Origin: Blastococcus sp. CT_GayMR20
Lineage (GTDB): Bacteria; Actinomycetota; Actinomycetes; Mycobacteriales; Geodermatophilaceae
Reading direction: 5' to 3'
Assembly (NCBI RefSeq): GCF_004570345.1
Contig: NZ_SPQM01000072.1
Span: forward strand, 1 to 24,170
Length of the DNA: 24,170 nt
This document shows positions 16,535 through 23,500 of this stretch, one piece after another (within the stretch, counting starts at the first letter, position 1; each line of letters begins with the position of its first letter). Below the pieces are notes generated by a model. The model searched no databases. It was not told where the DNA came from and worked only from the letters and a program-made list of their open reading frames with translations. The position numbers and the translations under genes are program-made.

Positions 16535-17608
16535 GTGGACACGGACGTCGTCGTCATCGGGGCGGGACAGGCGGGGCTGAGCACCGCGCGGTCCCTCGCC
16601 CGCCAGGGCTTCGAGCCCGAGACCGGCTTCGTCGTCCTGGACGCGGACGAGCGGCCCGGCGGCGCCTGGCAGCACCGCTGGCCGTCCCTGACCGTCGGCA
16701 CCACTCACCGCGTGCACGACCTCCCCGGGCTGCCGTTCGAACCGGACGCGGAGAACCTGCGTGCCGCCGACGCCGTCCCCGCGTACTTCGCCGAGTACGA
16801 GCACCGCTTCGGACTCCCGGTCCACCGCCCGGTGCGGGTGCGCGCCGTCCGCCGCACGGCCGACGACCGCTTCCGCGTCGAGACCGACGCCGGCGACCGG
16901 ACGGCGCGGGCGGTCGTCAGCGCGACCGGCACCTGGACCCGCCCGTTCGTACCCCGCTACCCGGGCCAGGAGCTCTTCCACGGCCGGCAGCTGCACACCG
17001 TCGACTACCGCTCGGCCGAGGAGTTCACCGGCCGGCACGTCGTGGTCGTCGGCGGCGGAGCCTCGGCGACGCAGCTCCTCGGCGAGATCTCGACTGTCAC
17101 CACGACGACCTGGGTCACCCGGCGTCCGCCGGTCTGGCGGGACGGCCCGTTCGACGAGGACGCCGGCCGCCGCGCCGTGGCGATGGTCGCCGACGCCGTG
17201 CGCGAGGGTCGCCGGCCCGGCAGCGTCGTCGGCGTCACGGGGCTGCTGACCTCCACGCCCTACATCCGCGACGCGCTGGACCGCGGCGTCCTGGAGCGGC
17301 GGCCCATGTTCGACCGCATCACCGAGGACGGCGTGGTGTGGGCGGACGGTTCCTCCGTGCGCGCCGACGTGATCCTGTGGGCCACCGGCTTCCGGGCGGC
17401 CGTCAGCCACCTGGCCCCGTTGCACCTGCGCGGTCCGGGTGGCGGCATCCGCATGGACGGGACGCACGTCGCCGGCGAACCGCGCATCCACCTGGTCGGG
17501 CACGGGCCGTCGGCCAGCACCATCGGCGCCAACCGGGCCGGGCAGTCGGCGGCCCGGCAGCTGCACCGGCTGCTGCACGACCAGGGGGAACTCCCCCGCA
17601 CCGCCTGA
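16535..17608 (+). CDS. Flavin-dependent monooxygenase-like oxidoreductase
   Basis: This 357-residue protein has two dinucleotide-binding folds. The N-terminal FAD site is VVVIGAGQAGLSTA (GAGQAG at 9-14). The second, probably NADPH, site is VVVVGGGASATQLL (GGGASA 173-178). Between them, LFHGRQLHTVDY (147-158) is close to the FxGxxxHxxxY/W fingerprint of flavin-containing and Baeyer-Villiger monooxygenases. WATGFR near residue 287 is the usual C-terminal ATG motif. It is shorter than true Baeyer-Villiger enzymes and fits the small FMO/YhhA-like group often annotated as NAD(P)-binding oxidoreductases. The substrate is unknown. The GTG start has no clear Shine-Dalgarno. Confidence 0.85.
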   Translation: MDTDVVVIGAGQAGLSTARSLARQGFEPETGFVVLDADERPGGAWQHRWPSLTVGTTHRVHDLPGLPFEPDAENLRAADAVPAYFAEYEHRFGLPVHRPVRVRAVRRTADDRFRVETDAGDRTARAVVSATGTWTRPFVPRYPGQELFHGRQLHTVDYRSAEEFTGRHVVVVGGGASATQLLGEISTVTTTTWVTRRPPVWRDGPFDEDAGRRAVAMVADAVREGRRPGSVVGVTGLLTSTPYIRDALDRGVLERRPMFDRITEDGVVWADGSSVRADVILWATGFRAAVSHLAPLHLRGPGGGIRMDGTHVAGEPRIHLVGHGPSASTIGANRAGQSAARQLHRLLHDQGELPRTA

Positions 17609-17612
17609 AGAA

Positions 17613-17668
17613 GGACCCCCCTGCCCCCCACCACTCGCAAGCTCGCGGCGGGACCCTGCAGGGGGGCC
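17613..17668. terminator. Inverted-repeat terminator-like element after the oxidoreductase gene
   Basis: CCCCCCTGC (17616-17624) pairs with GCAGGGGGG (17658-17666), with flanking GG/CC able to extend the stem past a bulged A. The 33-nt apical part includes CTCGCAAGCTCGCGG and can fold further. It begins 5 bp after the stop codon, as expected for a terminator. The mixed structure may also belong to a dispersed intergenic repeat. Confidence 0.6.
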
Positions 17669-17669
17669 A

Positions 17670-17698
17670 TTCAGGGATCGTTCAGGGTCTGTTCAGGG
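17670..17698 (+). promoter_or_regulatory. Three TTCAGGG direct repeats with an exact 11-bp period
   Basis: TTCAGGG occurs at 17670-17676, 17681-17687 and 17692-17698. An 11-bp spacing places each copy on the same face of the helix, the arrangement of direct-repeat sites for OmpR/PhoP-family response regulators. It lies 84 bp before the GTG start of the ABC ATPase gene. Single copies recur at 20750 and 21295. The binding protein is unknown. Confidence 0.6.
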
Positions 17699-17743
17699 CT
17701 TCCCCCGATGTGCCTGGGTGGTTCCTCCCGCCAGGCTCACCGC

Positions 17744-17785
17744 ATGACCTCCCCACTGCTTCCCGCCCTCGGGGGAACCGCGTGA
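17744..17785 (+). CDS. Possible 13-codon leader peptide overlapping the ABC ATPase start
   Basis: An ATG at 17744 opens a frame encoding MTSPLLPALGGTA whose TGA (17783-17785) overlaps the GTG start of the ATPase (17782-17784) as GTGA. The same 4-nt overlap joins the ATPase to its permease. The ribosome-binding site before the ATG is weak, and a frame this short can arise by chance. Confidence 0.3.
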   Translation: MTSPLLPALGGTA

Positions 17786-18702
17786 TCGTCGCCCGGGGCC
17801 TCACCAAGATCTACGGCAAGAAGGCCGCTGTCGACGGCATCGACTTCACCGTCGAACCGGGCCGCGTGACCGGGTTCCTCGGCCCGAACGGGGCCGGCAA
17901 GTCGACGACGATGCGGATGATCCTGGGTCTCGACCGTCCCACTGCCGGCACCGTCACCGTCGACGGCCACCGCTACGCCGACTCCCCCGCTCCGCTGCGG
18001 GAGGTGGGCGCGCTGCTCGAGGCGCGCGCCCTGCACCCCGGCCGGTCGGCCCGCGACCACCTGCGCTGGATGGCCGTCAGGAACGGCATCCCGACGGCGC
18101 GGGTGGACGAGATGCTCGCCCTCGTGGGCCTGGAGGAGGTCGCCGGCAAGCGGGTCGGCAAGTTCTCCCTCGGCATGGGCCAGCGCCTGGGCATTGCCGT
18201 CGCGCTGCTCGGCAACCCGCCGGTCGTCGTCCTCGACGAGCCGGTCAACGGCCTGGACCCCGAGGGAATCCGGTGGGTGCGCAACCTGGCGCGCGACCTG
18301 GCGGCCCAGGGCCGCACGGTCTTCATCTCGAGCCACCTCATGTCGGAGATGGCACTGACCGCCGATCACCTCGTCGTCGTCGGCCGCGGACGGATCCTCG
18401 CCGACTGCTCGATGTCGGAGTTCATCGCCGACCACGCCTCCTCCTACGTGCGGGTCGCGAGTCCGCAGCGCGGCGAGGTCGCCGACCTCCTGCGCCGCCA
18501 GGGGCTCGACGTCGCGGTCCACGACGAGGAGCTCCGCGTCCAGGGGCTCGACGCGCCGTCCATCGGTGAGCTCGTCGGGAAGAGCGGGCTGCTCCTGCAC
18601 GAGCTCACCCTCGTGCGGTCCTCCCTCGAGGACGCCTTCATGACGTTGACCGCCGACAGCGTGGAGTACTCCGCGTCGCCCACAGCAGGGATCGCCCGAT
18701 GA
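17782..18702 (+). CDS. ABC-2 type exporter, ATP-binding protein
   Basis: This 306-residue ATPase has Walker A GPNGAGKST (34-42), the signature SLGMGQ (129-134; a variant common in the antibiotic or bacitracin-type exporter group), Walker B VVVLDEP (148-154) and the switch histidine at about 185 in ISSHLMSEM. A C-terminal accessory region of about 90 residues follows, typical of the group. I choose the GTG at 17782 because GGGGGAA lies just upstream and the conserved VARGLTKIYG begins there, although the frame is open much further upstream. It is coupled to the permease by an ATGA overlap. The exported substrate is unknown. Confidence 0.92.
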   Translation: MIVARGLTKIYGKKAAVDGIDFTVEPGRVTGFLGPNGAGKSTTMRMILGLDRPTAGTVTVDGHRYADSPAPLREVGALLEARALHPGRSARDHLRWMAVRNGIPTARVDEMLALVGLEEVAGKRVGKFSLGMGQRLGIAVALLGNPPVVVLDEPVNGLDPEGIRWVRNLARDLAAQGRTVFISSHLMSEMALTADHLVVVGRGRILADCSMSEFIADHASSYVRVASPQRGEVADLLRRQGLDVAVHDEELRVQGLDAPSIGELVGKSGLLLHELTLVRSSLEDAFMTLTADSVEYSASPTAGIAR

Positions 18703-19532
18703 CCGTCACCGACCTCTCGACCACCGTCGCCCTCGACCCGGACCGGAACGTCCCAGGCGTCCGCCGGCAGGGCTTCGCCGACGCGCTCCGCGCCGAGTGG
18801 ATCAAGTTCTGGACCGTCCGCTCGACGACGTGGTCGACCGTCATGCTCTTCGTCCTCGGCGCCGGGCTCACGGCGCTGGTCTGTGCGACCAGCGCCGAAT
18901 GGCTGGCCAGCAGCGAGGCGGACGAGTCCCCGGGCGCCTTCCTGACCTGGGGGATGATGTTCGCCCAGATCACCGCGATCGTGCTGGGGACGCTGACGGT
19001 GACCACCGAGTACGGCACCGGGATGATCCGCGCGACGCTCGCCGCCACCCCGAAGCGGGGCGTCGTTCTGGCCGCGAAGGCCGTCGTCCTCACCGTCACG
19101 CTGTTCGTCGCCGGCACCGTCACCGCCTTCGCCGGCTACTTCGCCGGCAACTGGTTCTTCGAGAACGAGGGCATCGGGATCGCGCTCGGCGAGGAGGGCG
19201 TGCTCCGGGCGATGTTCGGCAGCGGCCTCTACCTCGCCGGTCTGGGGCTGTTCGCGGCCGCGGTCGGCCTGCTGATCCGGCACACCGCGGCTGCGCTGTC
19301 CGTCGTCCTCGGGCTGGTCTTCGTCGTCGGTAACATGGTGTTCCTGCTCCCCGGCGCCTGGGGCGAGTGGATCGGGAGGCTCATGCCCGGCAACGCCGGC
19401 TCGGGTGTCGCGATGCCGGTGTCGTTCAACCCGGGCCTGCTGGACCCGTGGGTCGGGTTCGCGGTCTTCTGCGGCGAGGTCGCCGCGCTGCTCCTGGTGG
19501 GCTACGTCGTCTTCCGCCGCCGGGACGCCTGA
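18699..19532 (+). CDS. ABC-2 type exporter, permease
   Basis: This 277-residue membrane protein has about six helices. The N-terminal cytoplasmic segment ends ALRAEWIKFWTVRSTTWS, the common entry to helix 1 in actinobacterial ABC-2 permeases, and TTEYGTGMIRATLAATPKR is the conserved cytoplasmic loop after helix 2. The start ATG overlaps the ATPase stop by 4 nt. Together the pair forms a dimeric exporter in the inner membrane, perhaps for a drug, lipid or peptide. Confidence 0.9.
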   Translation: MTVTDLSTTVALDPDRNVPGVRRQGFADALRAEWIKFWTVRSTTWSTVMLFVLGAGLTALVCATSAEWLASSEADESPGAFLTWGMMFAQITAIVLGTLTVTTEYGTGMIRATLAATPKRGVVLAAKAVVLTVTLFVAGTVTAFAGYFAGNWFFENEGIGIALGEEGVLRAMFGSGLYLAGLGLFAAAVGLLIRHTAAALSVVLGLVFVVGNMVFLLPGAWGEWIGRLMPGNAGSGVAMPVSFNPGLLDPWVGFAVFCGEVAALLLVGYVVFRRRDA

Positions 19533-19540
19533 ACTGGGCG

Positions 19541-19578
19541 GGGCCGGTTCCCACAGGGGGGCCCGTGGGAACCGGCCC
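19541..19578. terminator. Bidirectional hairpin terminator
   Basis: GGGCCGGTTCCCAC (19541-19554) and GTGGGAACCGGCCC (19565-19578) form a perfect 14-bp stem with a 10-nt loop. It sits between the convergent permease and LuxR-type genes. Confidence 0.85.
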
Positions 19579-19593
19579 GGCCCGCCACCGCGC

Positions 19594-20706
19594 TCAGTCG
19601 GCGGGGAGGTACCAGCCGTCCCCGCCGACGGGTACCCGCGACAGCTGCCGGGGCAGGTACTGGTCGAAGAAGAGCCGGGCGGCCAGCTCGTGCCGGCTGT
19701 GCACCCCGAGCTTGGCGAACACCTTCTTCAGGTGGTCCTGCACGGTGGTGAGCGAGATCGACAACGCCGACGCCACCTCCGGGTTGCTGTTGCCGGAGAC
19801 GACGAGCCGCGCCACCTCGCGCTCCCGGCGGGTGAGCCCGTAGGCCTCGGCGATCACCTCTGCCAGCTCGTAGGGGCCGACGGGCTCGATCACCAGCGAC
19901 AGCCGCTCCGATGCGTCGTCGGCGGGCTCCAGGACGTCGACCTGCACGCTCATCCACCGCCCGGTTCGCAGTCGCACGCGGGCCGACTGCCGCCGTCCAC
20001 CGGCGGCGATCAGCCGGGACACGAGCATGACGACACCGACCGGGAGGCCGTCGACCCGGCTGTCGGGCATCTGGTCCAGCAGCACGCGGGCCGCCGCGCT
20101 GGCCATCTCGAGCTCGACCCGCAAGCCGTCGACCCGCAGCACGGCCATCCCCGGCCCGTCCTCGGCGTCGCGGTGCGCGATCTCCGAGACCAGCAGCGTG
20201 CGGCGCACCGCGGCGGCGATGTCGGGGGCGAGGGCCGCGACGAGCTCCATCTCCGCCTCGCTGAAGTCGGACGCGCCGGCCTCCCGGAACCAGACGAACC
20301 CGCCCCACGGCTTGCCACGGTCGCGCAGGACCGCCCGCAGCTCCGGTCCCATCCCCGCGGGGACGTTGACGTCCCGGTACCGGACACTGCGCTCCGGCCG
20401 GCCACCCGTGCGGCGGTGGAGAGTGGCGACGCCGGCCCGGTCGCGGACCAGCGCCGGGAACAGGTTGACGTCCTCGCCCCCGACCTCTATCTCGAGCAGC
20501 CGGGGCAGCAGCTCGACCGGCAGGCCCTCGTCGTGGTAGCCACCGGTGTTCATCAACGTCGCCGGGTCCAGCAGCAGGCCGCACCAGAGGTCCGAGGGGA
20601 CGGCGCGGTCGAGCACCGGAACCACGTCGCGGTAGAGCGCCAGCGGATCGGTCGCCCCCCGGCAGAGGCGCTCGACCCGGTCGCGCACGGTGGGGGCCGG
20701 GAGCAT
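19594..20706 (-). CDS. LuxR-family transcription regulator with a GAF-like sensor region
   Basis: This 370-residue protein has a LuxR-type helix-turn-helix at 291-350 (LTRREREVARLVVSGNSNPEVASALSISLTTVQ... then KVFAKLGVHSRHELAAR). The residues before it lack the aspartate layout of a response-regulator receiver; the LPRLLEIEVGG to DFSEAEMELVAALAPDIAAAVRR part looks like a GAF fold, so it probably senses a ligand directly. The frame runs open upstream, but the ATG at 20706 is 6 nt after a TACGGT -10-like box, predicting a leaderless mRNA. It diverges from the cupin gene across 87 bp and is a natural candidate to control it, itself, or the ABC exporter next to it. Confidence 0.88.
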   Translation of the reverse strand: MLPAPTVRDRVERLCRGATDPLALYRDVVPVLDRAVPSDLWCGLLLDPATLMNTGGYHDEGLPVELLPRLLEIEVGGEDVNLFPALVRDRAGVATLHRRTGGRPERSVRYRDVNVPAGMGPELRAVLRDRGKPWGGFVWFREAGASDFSEAEMELVAALAPDIAAAVRRTLLVSEIAHRDAEDGPGMAVLRVDGLRVELEMASAAARVLLDQMPDSRVDGLPVGVVMLVSRLIAAGGRRQSARVRLRTGRWMSVQVDVLEPADDASERLSLVIEPVGPYELAEVIAEAYGLTRREREVARLVVSGNSNPEVASALSISLTTVQDHLKKVFAKLGVHSRHELAARLFFDQYLPRQLSRVPVGGDGWYLPAD

Positions 20707-20712
20707 GGCGCG

Positions 20713-20718
20713 ACCGTA
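20713..20718 (-). promoter_or_regulatory. Probable leaderless -10 box for the LuxR-type gene
   Basis: TACGGT on the minus strand ends 6 nt before the ATG. The surrounding 13-mer (20710-20722) is identical to that at 4727-4739. Confidence 0.5.
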
Positions 20719-20773
20719 GGACGGCGCGGCATCCGGAGGAACCCCCCGGTTCAGGGATGTCGAGGAGGGATCC

Positions 20774-20793
20774 GCCCACGCACCCTCGTGGGC
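20774..20793 (+). promoter_or_regulatory. Hairpin between the ribosome-binding site and start codon of the cupin gene
   Basis: GCCCACG (20774-20780) and CGTGGGC (20787-20793) are perfect 7-bp arms around a 6-nt loop, directly abutting the ATG at 20794. GGAGG at 20764-20768 is 25 nt from the ATG in linear sequence but only 5 nt if the hairpin is formed. The DNA could also be an operator. Confidence 0.55.
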
Positions 20794-21285
20794 ATGACCA
20801 CCACCGAGCAGGGCGCACCGTTCGTCGCCGGTCCCGGAGAGGGGCGCGCGATCTGGCACATCGACAACCTCATGACGTTCAAGGCCCTCACCGACGACAC
20901 CGGCGGACGACTCGCCGCCTGGGAGCAGCTCCTCCCCCACCGCTCGTCCCCGCCGCTGCACGTCCACTCCGACGCCGACGAGGCCTGGTTCGTGCTCGAC
21001 GGAACGATCACCTTCCGCGTGCAGGAGGACGAGTTCAGCGCGGAGGCCGGCAGCTTCGTCTGGGCACCGCGCGGCCTGGCGCACACCTTCCGGGTCGACT
21101 CGCCCACAGCGCGGGTGCTCGGACTCGCCCTGCCCGGTGGGTTCGACAGGTTCGTCCTCGCCACGGGCCGGCCGGCGGAGGCCCTGACCCTGCCCCCGCC
21201 TCCGGACGGACCCCCGGACATGGGCGCGCTCGCGGGCGCCGCCCGAGAGCACGGCATGGAGGTTCTCGGGCCACCCCTGAGCTGA
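20794..21285 (+). CDS. Cupin-domain protein
   Basis: This 163-residue single-domain cupin has motif 1 PPLHVHSDADEAWFVLDG, with His56, His58 and Glu63 as probable metal ligands, and motif 2 GSFVWAPRGLAHTF with His97 as the fourth ligand. A complete ligand set suggests a metal-binding enzyme of the quercetin-dioxygenase-like group, but many such proteins have no known reaction. It has no signal peptide. The start is ATG 20794; an in-frame GTG at 20788 is possible. It diverges from the LuxR-type regulator and is followed after 27 bp by a hypothetical gene on the same strand. Confidence 0.9.
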   Translation: MTTTEQGAPFVAGPGEGRAIWHIDNLMTFKALTDDTGGRLAAWEQLLPHRSSPPLHVHSDADEAWFVLDGTITFRVQEDEFSAEAGSFVWAPRGLAHTFRVDSPTARVLGLALPGGFDRFVLATGRPAEALTLPPPPDGPPDMGALAGAAREHGMEVLGPPLS

Positions 21286-21312
21286 CGACGGCTGTTCAGG
21301 GACAGTAGGCGC

Positions 21313-21738
21313 GTGACGACTCCCGATCCGGCCGCCGCGGGCCGGCGCCGTGCCGACCAGTTCCTGACCCTCCTGGCCGCGGAGGACGGCGCGGCCGGCG
21401 ACCTGCTGGACGCCCTCGACGAGGTCCGCGACCTGGTGTTCCTCGGCGCGGGCCTGACCGCCGTCGCCCGGGCCGAGGCCCGCTTCCTCCCGCCGGCGCA
21501 GCGGGCCCAGGCCAACACCCGCCAGCTCCGGCTGGGCGTGCTCCGCGACGCGAACCGCACCAACCCCGAGGGGCTCCGGACCTGGCTGCGCCGCGCGGGC
21601 GAGGAGATCCTGCTCATCCGCTCCCAGCAGGCGATCGCCGACCGCGTCTGGGCCGAGGATCAGGCGCGGACGGACACCCGGGCGGCCGCCGAGGCCAGCG
21701 GGACCACCGCCGCCAGCAGCACCGCGACCAGCACGTAG
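21313..21738 (+). CDS. Hypothetical protein overlapping the convergent MFS gene
   Basis: This encodes 141 residues from the GTG at 21313. The first 117 or so are protein-like and mostly helical, with amphipathic stretches such as RRADQFLTLLAAEDG, DLLDALDEVRDLVFLG and LRTWLRRAGEEILLIRSQQAIADRVW. The last 25 or so (Ala/Thr/Ser-rich) lie antisense to the end of the MFS gene. The ribosome-binding site is weak. No family is recognised. It follows the cupin gene by 27 bp and may be co-transcribed. A TTCAGGG element lies 11 bp before its start. Confidence 0.65.
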   Translation: MTTPDPAAAGRRRADQFLTLLAAEDGAAGDLLDALDEVRDLVFLGAGLTAVARAEARFLPPAQRAQANTRQLRLGVLRDANRTNPEGLRTWLRRAGEEILLIRSQQAIADRVWAEDQARTDTRAAAEASGTTAASSTATST

Positions 21739-22814
21739 GTCCGGTCCAGCCCGATCCCCGCGGCGAGGAAGCCCAGCGCCAGCGCACCGATCGCGGTGCC
21801 GCCGTCGAAGGAGATGTTCCACATCGCGCTGGCCGTCGTGCCGTTCGCGCCGGCGCGTGCGAAGGCGGCCAGCAGCGTGAGGTTCTGCGTCGCACCGAAG
21901 CCGGCACCGAAGACCGCCGCCCCGATCAGCACCCAGGCCGCGCCCGACCACAGCCCGACGCCCGTGAGCGCCATGCCGACGGCCGCGACGACCAGGGAGA
22001 GAGGCAGCAGCAGCCGGGCGCCCAGCCGGTCGGCGAGCAGCCCCGCACGCCAGCGGGTGACCGCACCGGTGACGCCGAAGAGCAGCAGCGCCGCGGTCGC
22101 GAGGACGCCGTCCGGCCGCTCGATCGGCAGGAAGGTGACCAGCCCTCCGCCGGCCATCGTGACCACGAGGAGCACCAGGGACGGCGTCAGCACGGCGACG
22201 ACCACCGCCCTGCCGGACCCGGTCGGGCCGGGCTCGGGCTGCGGGCCGAGCGACCGCACGAGCTCCGGCACGAGCAGGACCCCGAGCAGCGGGGAGGCGG
22301 CGAGCCACGACAGCCAGGCGATGTGGCCGTCGAGGACCAGCGCCACACCGGCCGGGACGGCGATCAGGTTCGGGACGGCGATCGCCAGGCCGTACAGGCC
22401 GATCGACTCACCGCGCCGCCCCGGCGGCGCCACCTGCGCGGCCAGCGTCGCGCCCAGCACGGTCAGGACGGCGAACCCGCCACCCCGGACGGCGGACAGG
22501 GCGCTGATCCAGGCGAGGCCGTCGTCGAGCACGTACAAGGGGGACGGCGCACCGATGGCGACCACCCCGCCGATCAGCACGGGGCCGACGCCGAAGCGGG
22601 CGGTGAGCGCCGGAACGGTCAGCTGCACCGCGATGGTGGCGACGAGGAAGACGGCGGTCACGACGCCCGCGGTGCTCCCGGCTGCGCCACCCGTGACCGC
22701 GTACGTCGGGAGGGACGCGAGCGTCAGGCAGTAGCTGGCGAAACCGAGCACGGTGACGGCCCACCAGCGCCCGCATGCCGCGGGACCGCCACAGCGGCGT
22801 CCCCACCTCCCCAC
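21660..22814 (-). CDS. Major facilitator superfamily transporter
   Basis: This 384-residue protein has about 12 hydrophobic segments. LLADRLGARLLLPLSL in the second half matches the repeated MFS motif A, and GAAVFGAGFGATQNLTLLAAFARAG resembles the later-helix motif of exporter-type MFS proteins. The GTG start at 22814 is the only one possible, since an in-frame TGA lies just upstream; no good ribosome-binding site is seen. The substrate is unknown. It diverges from the DUF488 gene across 58 bp and overlaps the hypothetical gene at its 3' end by 79 bp. Confidence 0.85.
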   Translation of the reverse strand: MGRWGRRCGGPAACGRWWAVTVLGFASYCLTLASLPTYAVTGGAAGSTAGVVTAVFLVATIAVQLTVPALTARFGVGPVLIGGVVAIGAPSPLYVLDDGLAWISALSAVRGGGFAVLTVLGATLAAQVAPPGRRGESIGLYGLAIAVPNLIAVPAGVALVLDGHIAWLSWLAASPLLGVLLVPELVRSLGPQPEPGPTGSGRAVVVAVLTPSLVLLVVTMAGGGLVTFLPIERPDGVLATAALLLFGVTGAVTRWRAGLLADRLGARLLLPLSLVVAAVGMALTGVGLWSGAAWVLIGAAVFGAGFGATQNLTLLAAFARAGANGTTASAMWNISFDGGTAIGALALGFLAAGIGLDRTYVLVAVLLAAVVPLASAAARVSVRA

Positions 22815-22872
22815 TCACCCCGCGAGCATGAACGGTGATGGTCGGCACGCTTCGCGCGGGTAGGGAGCAGCC

Positions 22873-23406
22873 ATGCCGCTGCTCACGGTGGGCCACGGGC
22901 CGCAGGACCGCGACGCCCTGGGCGCCCGTCTGGTCGCCGCCGCGGTCGACGCCGTCGTCGACGTCCGGCGCTTCCCGGGCAGCCGCAGCAATCCCGACGT
23001 CCGCTCCGACGCGCTCGCCGATTGGCTGCCCGCCGCCGGCATCGGCTACCGCTGGGACGACCGGCTCGGCGGTCGTCGCAGCATCGCCGCCGGCGAGCCG
23101 GTGGAGGACGGCTGGTGGACCGTGCGCCAGTTCGCCGCCTACGCCGCCCACACCCGGACGCCGGAGTTCAGCGCGGCCCTCGACGACCTGCTCGCCGAGT
23201 CGGACACGGCCACGGTCGCCGTGATGTGCAGCGAGAGCGTCTGGTGGCGCTGCCACCGGCGGCTGATCGCCGACGTCGCCGTCCTCGCTCGCGGGGTGCC
23301 GGTCCGGCACCTGATGCCCGACGGCCGGCTGACCTCGCACCGCCCCTCGGACGGCGCGGTGGTCACCGACGGCGTCGTCCGCTGGCCCACCGGTTCCCGA
23401 TGTTGA
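22873..23406 (+). CDS. DUF488 family protein
   Basis: This 177-residue protein has the hallmarks of the DUF488 family: TVGHG near the N terminus, DVRRFPGSRSNP (30-41), and CSESVWWRCHRRLIAD (119-134), in which Cys119, Cys127 and His128 are the conserved residues. The biochemical role of the family is not settled. The ATG has AGGGAG 5 nt upstream. Its stop codon is the first three bases of the palindromic element at 23404. Confidence 0.9.
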   Translation: MPLLTVGHGPQDRDALGARLVAAAVDAVVDVRRFPGSRSNPDVRSDALADWLPAAGIGYRWDDRLGGRRSIAAGEPVEDGWWTVRQFAAYAAHTRTPEFSAALDDLLAESDTATVAVMCSESVWWRCHRRLIADVAVLARGVPVRHLMPDGRLTSHRPSDGAVVTDGVVRWPTGSRC

Positions 23407-23485
23407 TCAGGTGACCTGATCATGTGGGGTCCTGGCTCACCATCGACGCTGAGCCAGGACCCCCGTGGATCAGGTCACCTGATCA
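23404..23485. repeat. 82-nt nested palindrome (two 19-bp-class palindromes flanking a 14-bp hairpin)
   Basis: TGATCAGGTGACCTGATCA (23404-23422) is a palindrome except for its centre. Its inverted partner is at 23468-23485. Between them, GGGGTCCTGGCTCA (23426-23439) and TGAGCCAGGACCCC (23450-23463) form a perfect 14-bp stem with a 10-nt loop. As a whole the element is a 36-nt inverted repeat with only four consecutive mismatches. It lies between convergent genes and includes the DUF488 stop codon. The central stem is a plausible bidirectional terminator; the flanking palindromes need another explanation. Confidence 0.85.
23426..23463. terminator. Central hairpin, probable bidirectional terminator
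   Basis: This is the perfect 14-bp stem inside the 82-nt element, placed between the convergent DUF488 and dehydrogenase genes. No T-run is present. Confidence 0.65.
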
Positions 23486-23500
23486 TCCGGGGCGCCGGCG

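Noticed and set aside
16091..17578. Upstream extension of the LivF frame (763 residues in total)
   Set aside because: The extra part is antisense to the flavin oxidoreductase and is compositional noise; the ABC ATPase fold starts at about 16090.
19594..20706. LuxR-type protein as a two-component response regulator
   Set aside because: No receiver domain pattern of acidic residues, phosphorylated Asp and Lys was found in the N-terminal part, and no histidine kinase gene is adjacent.
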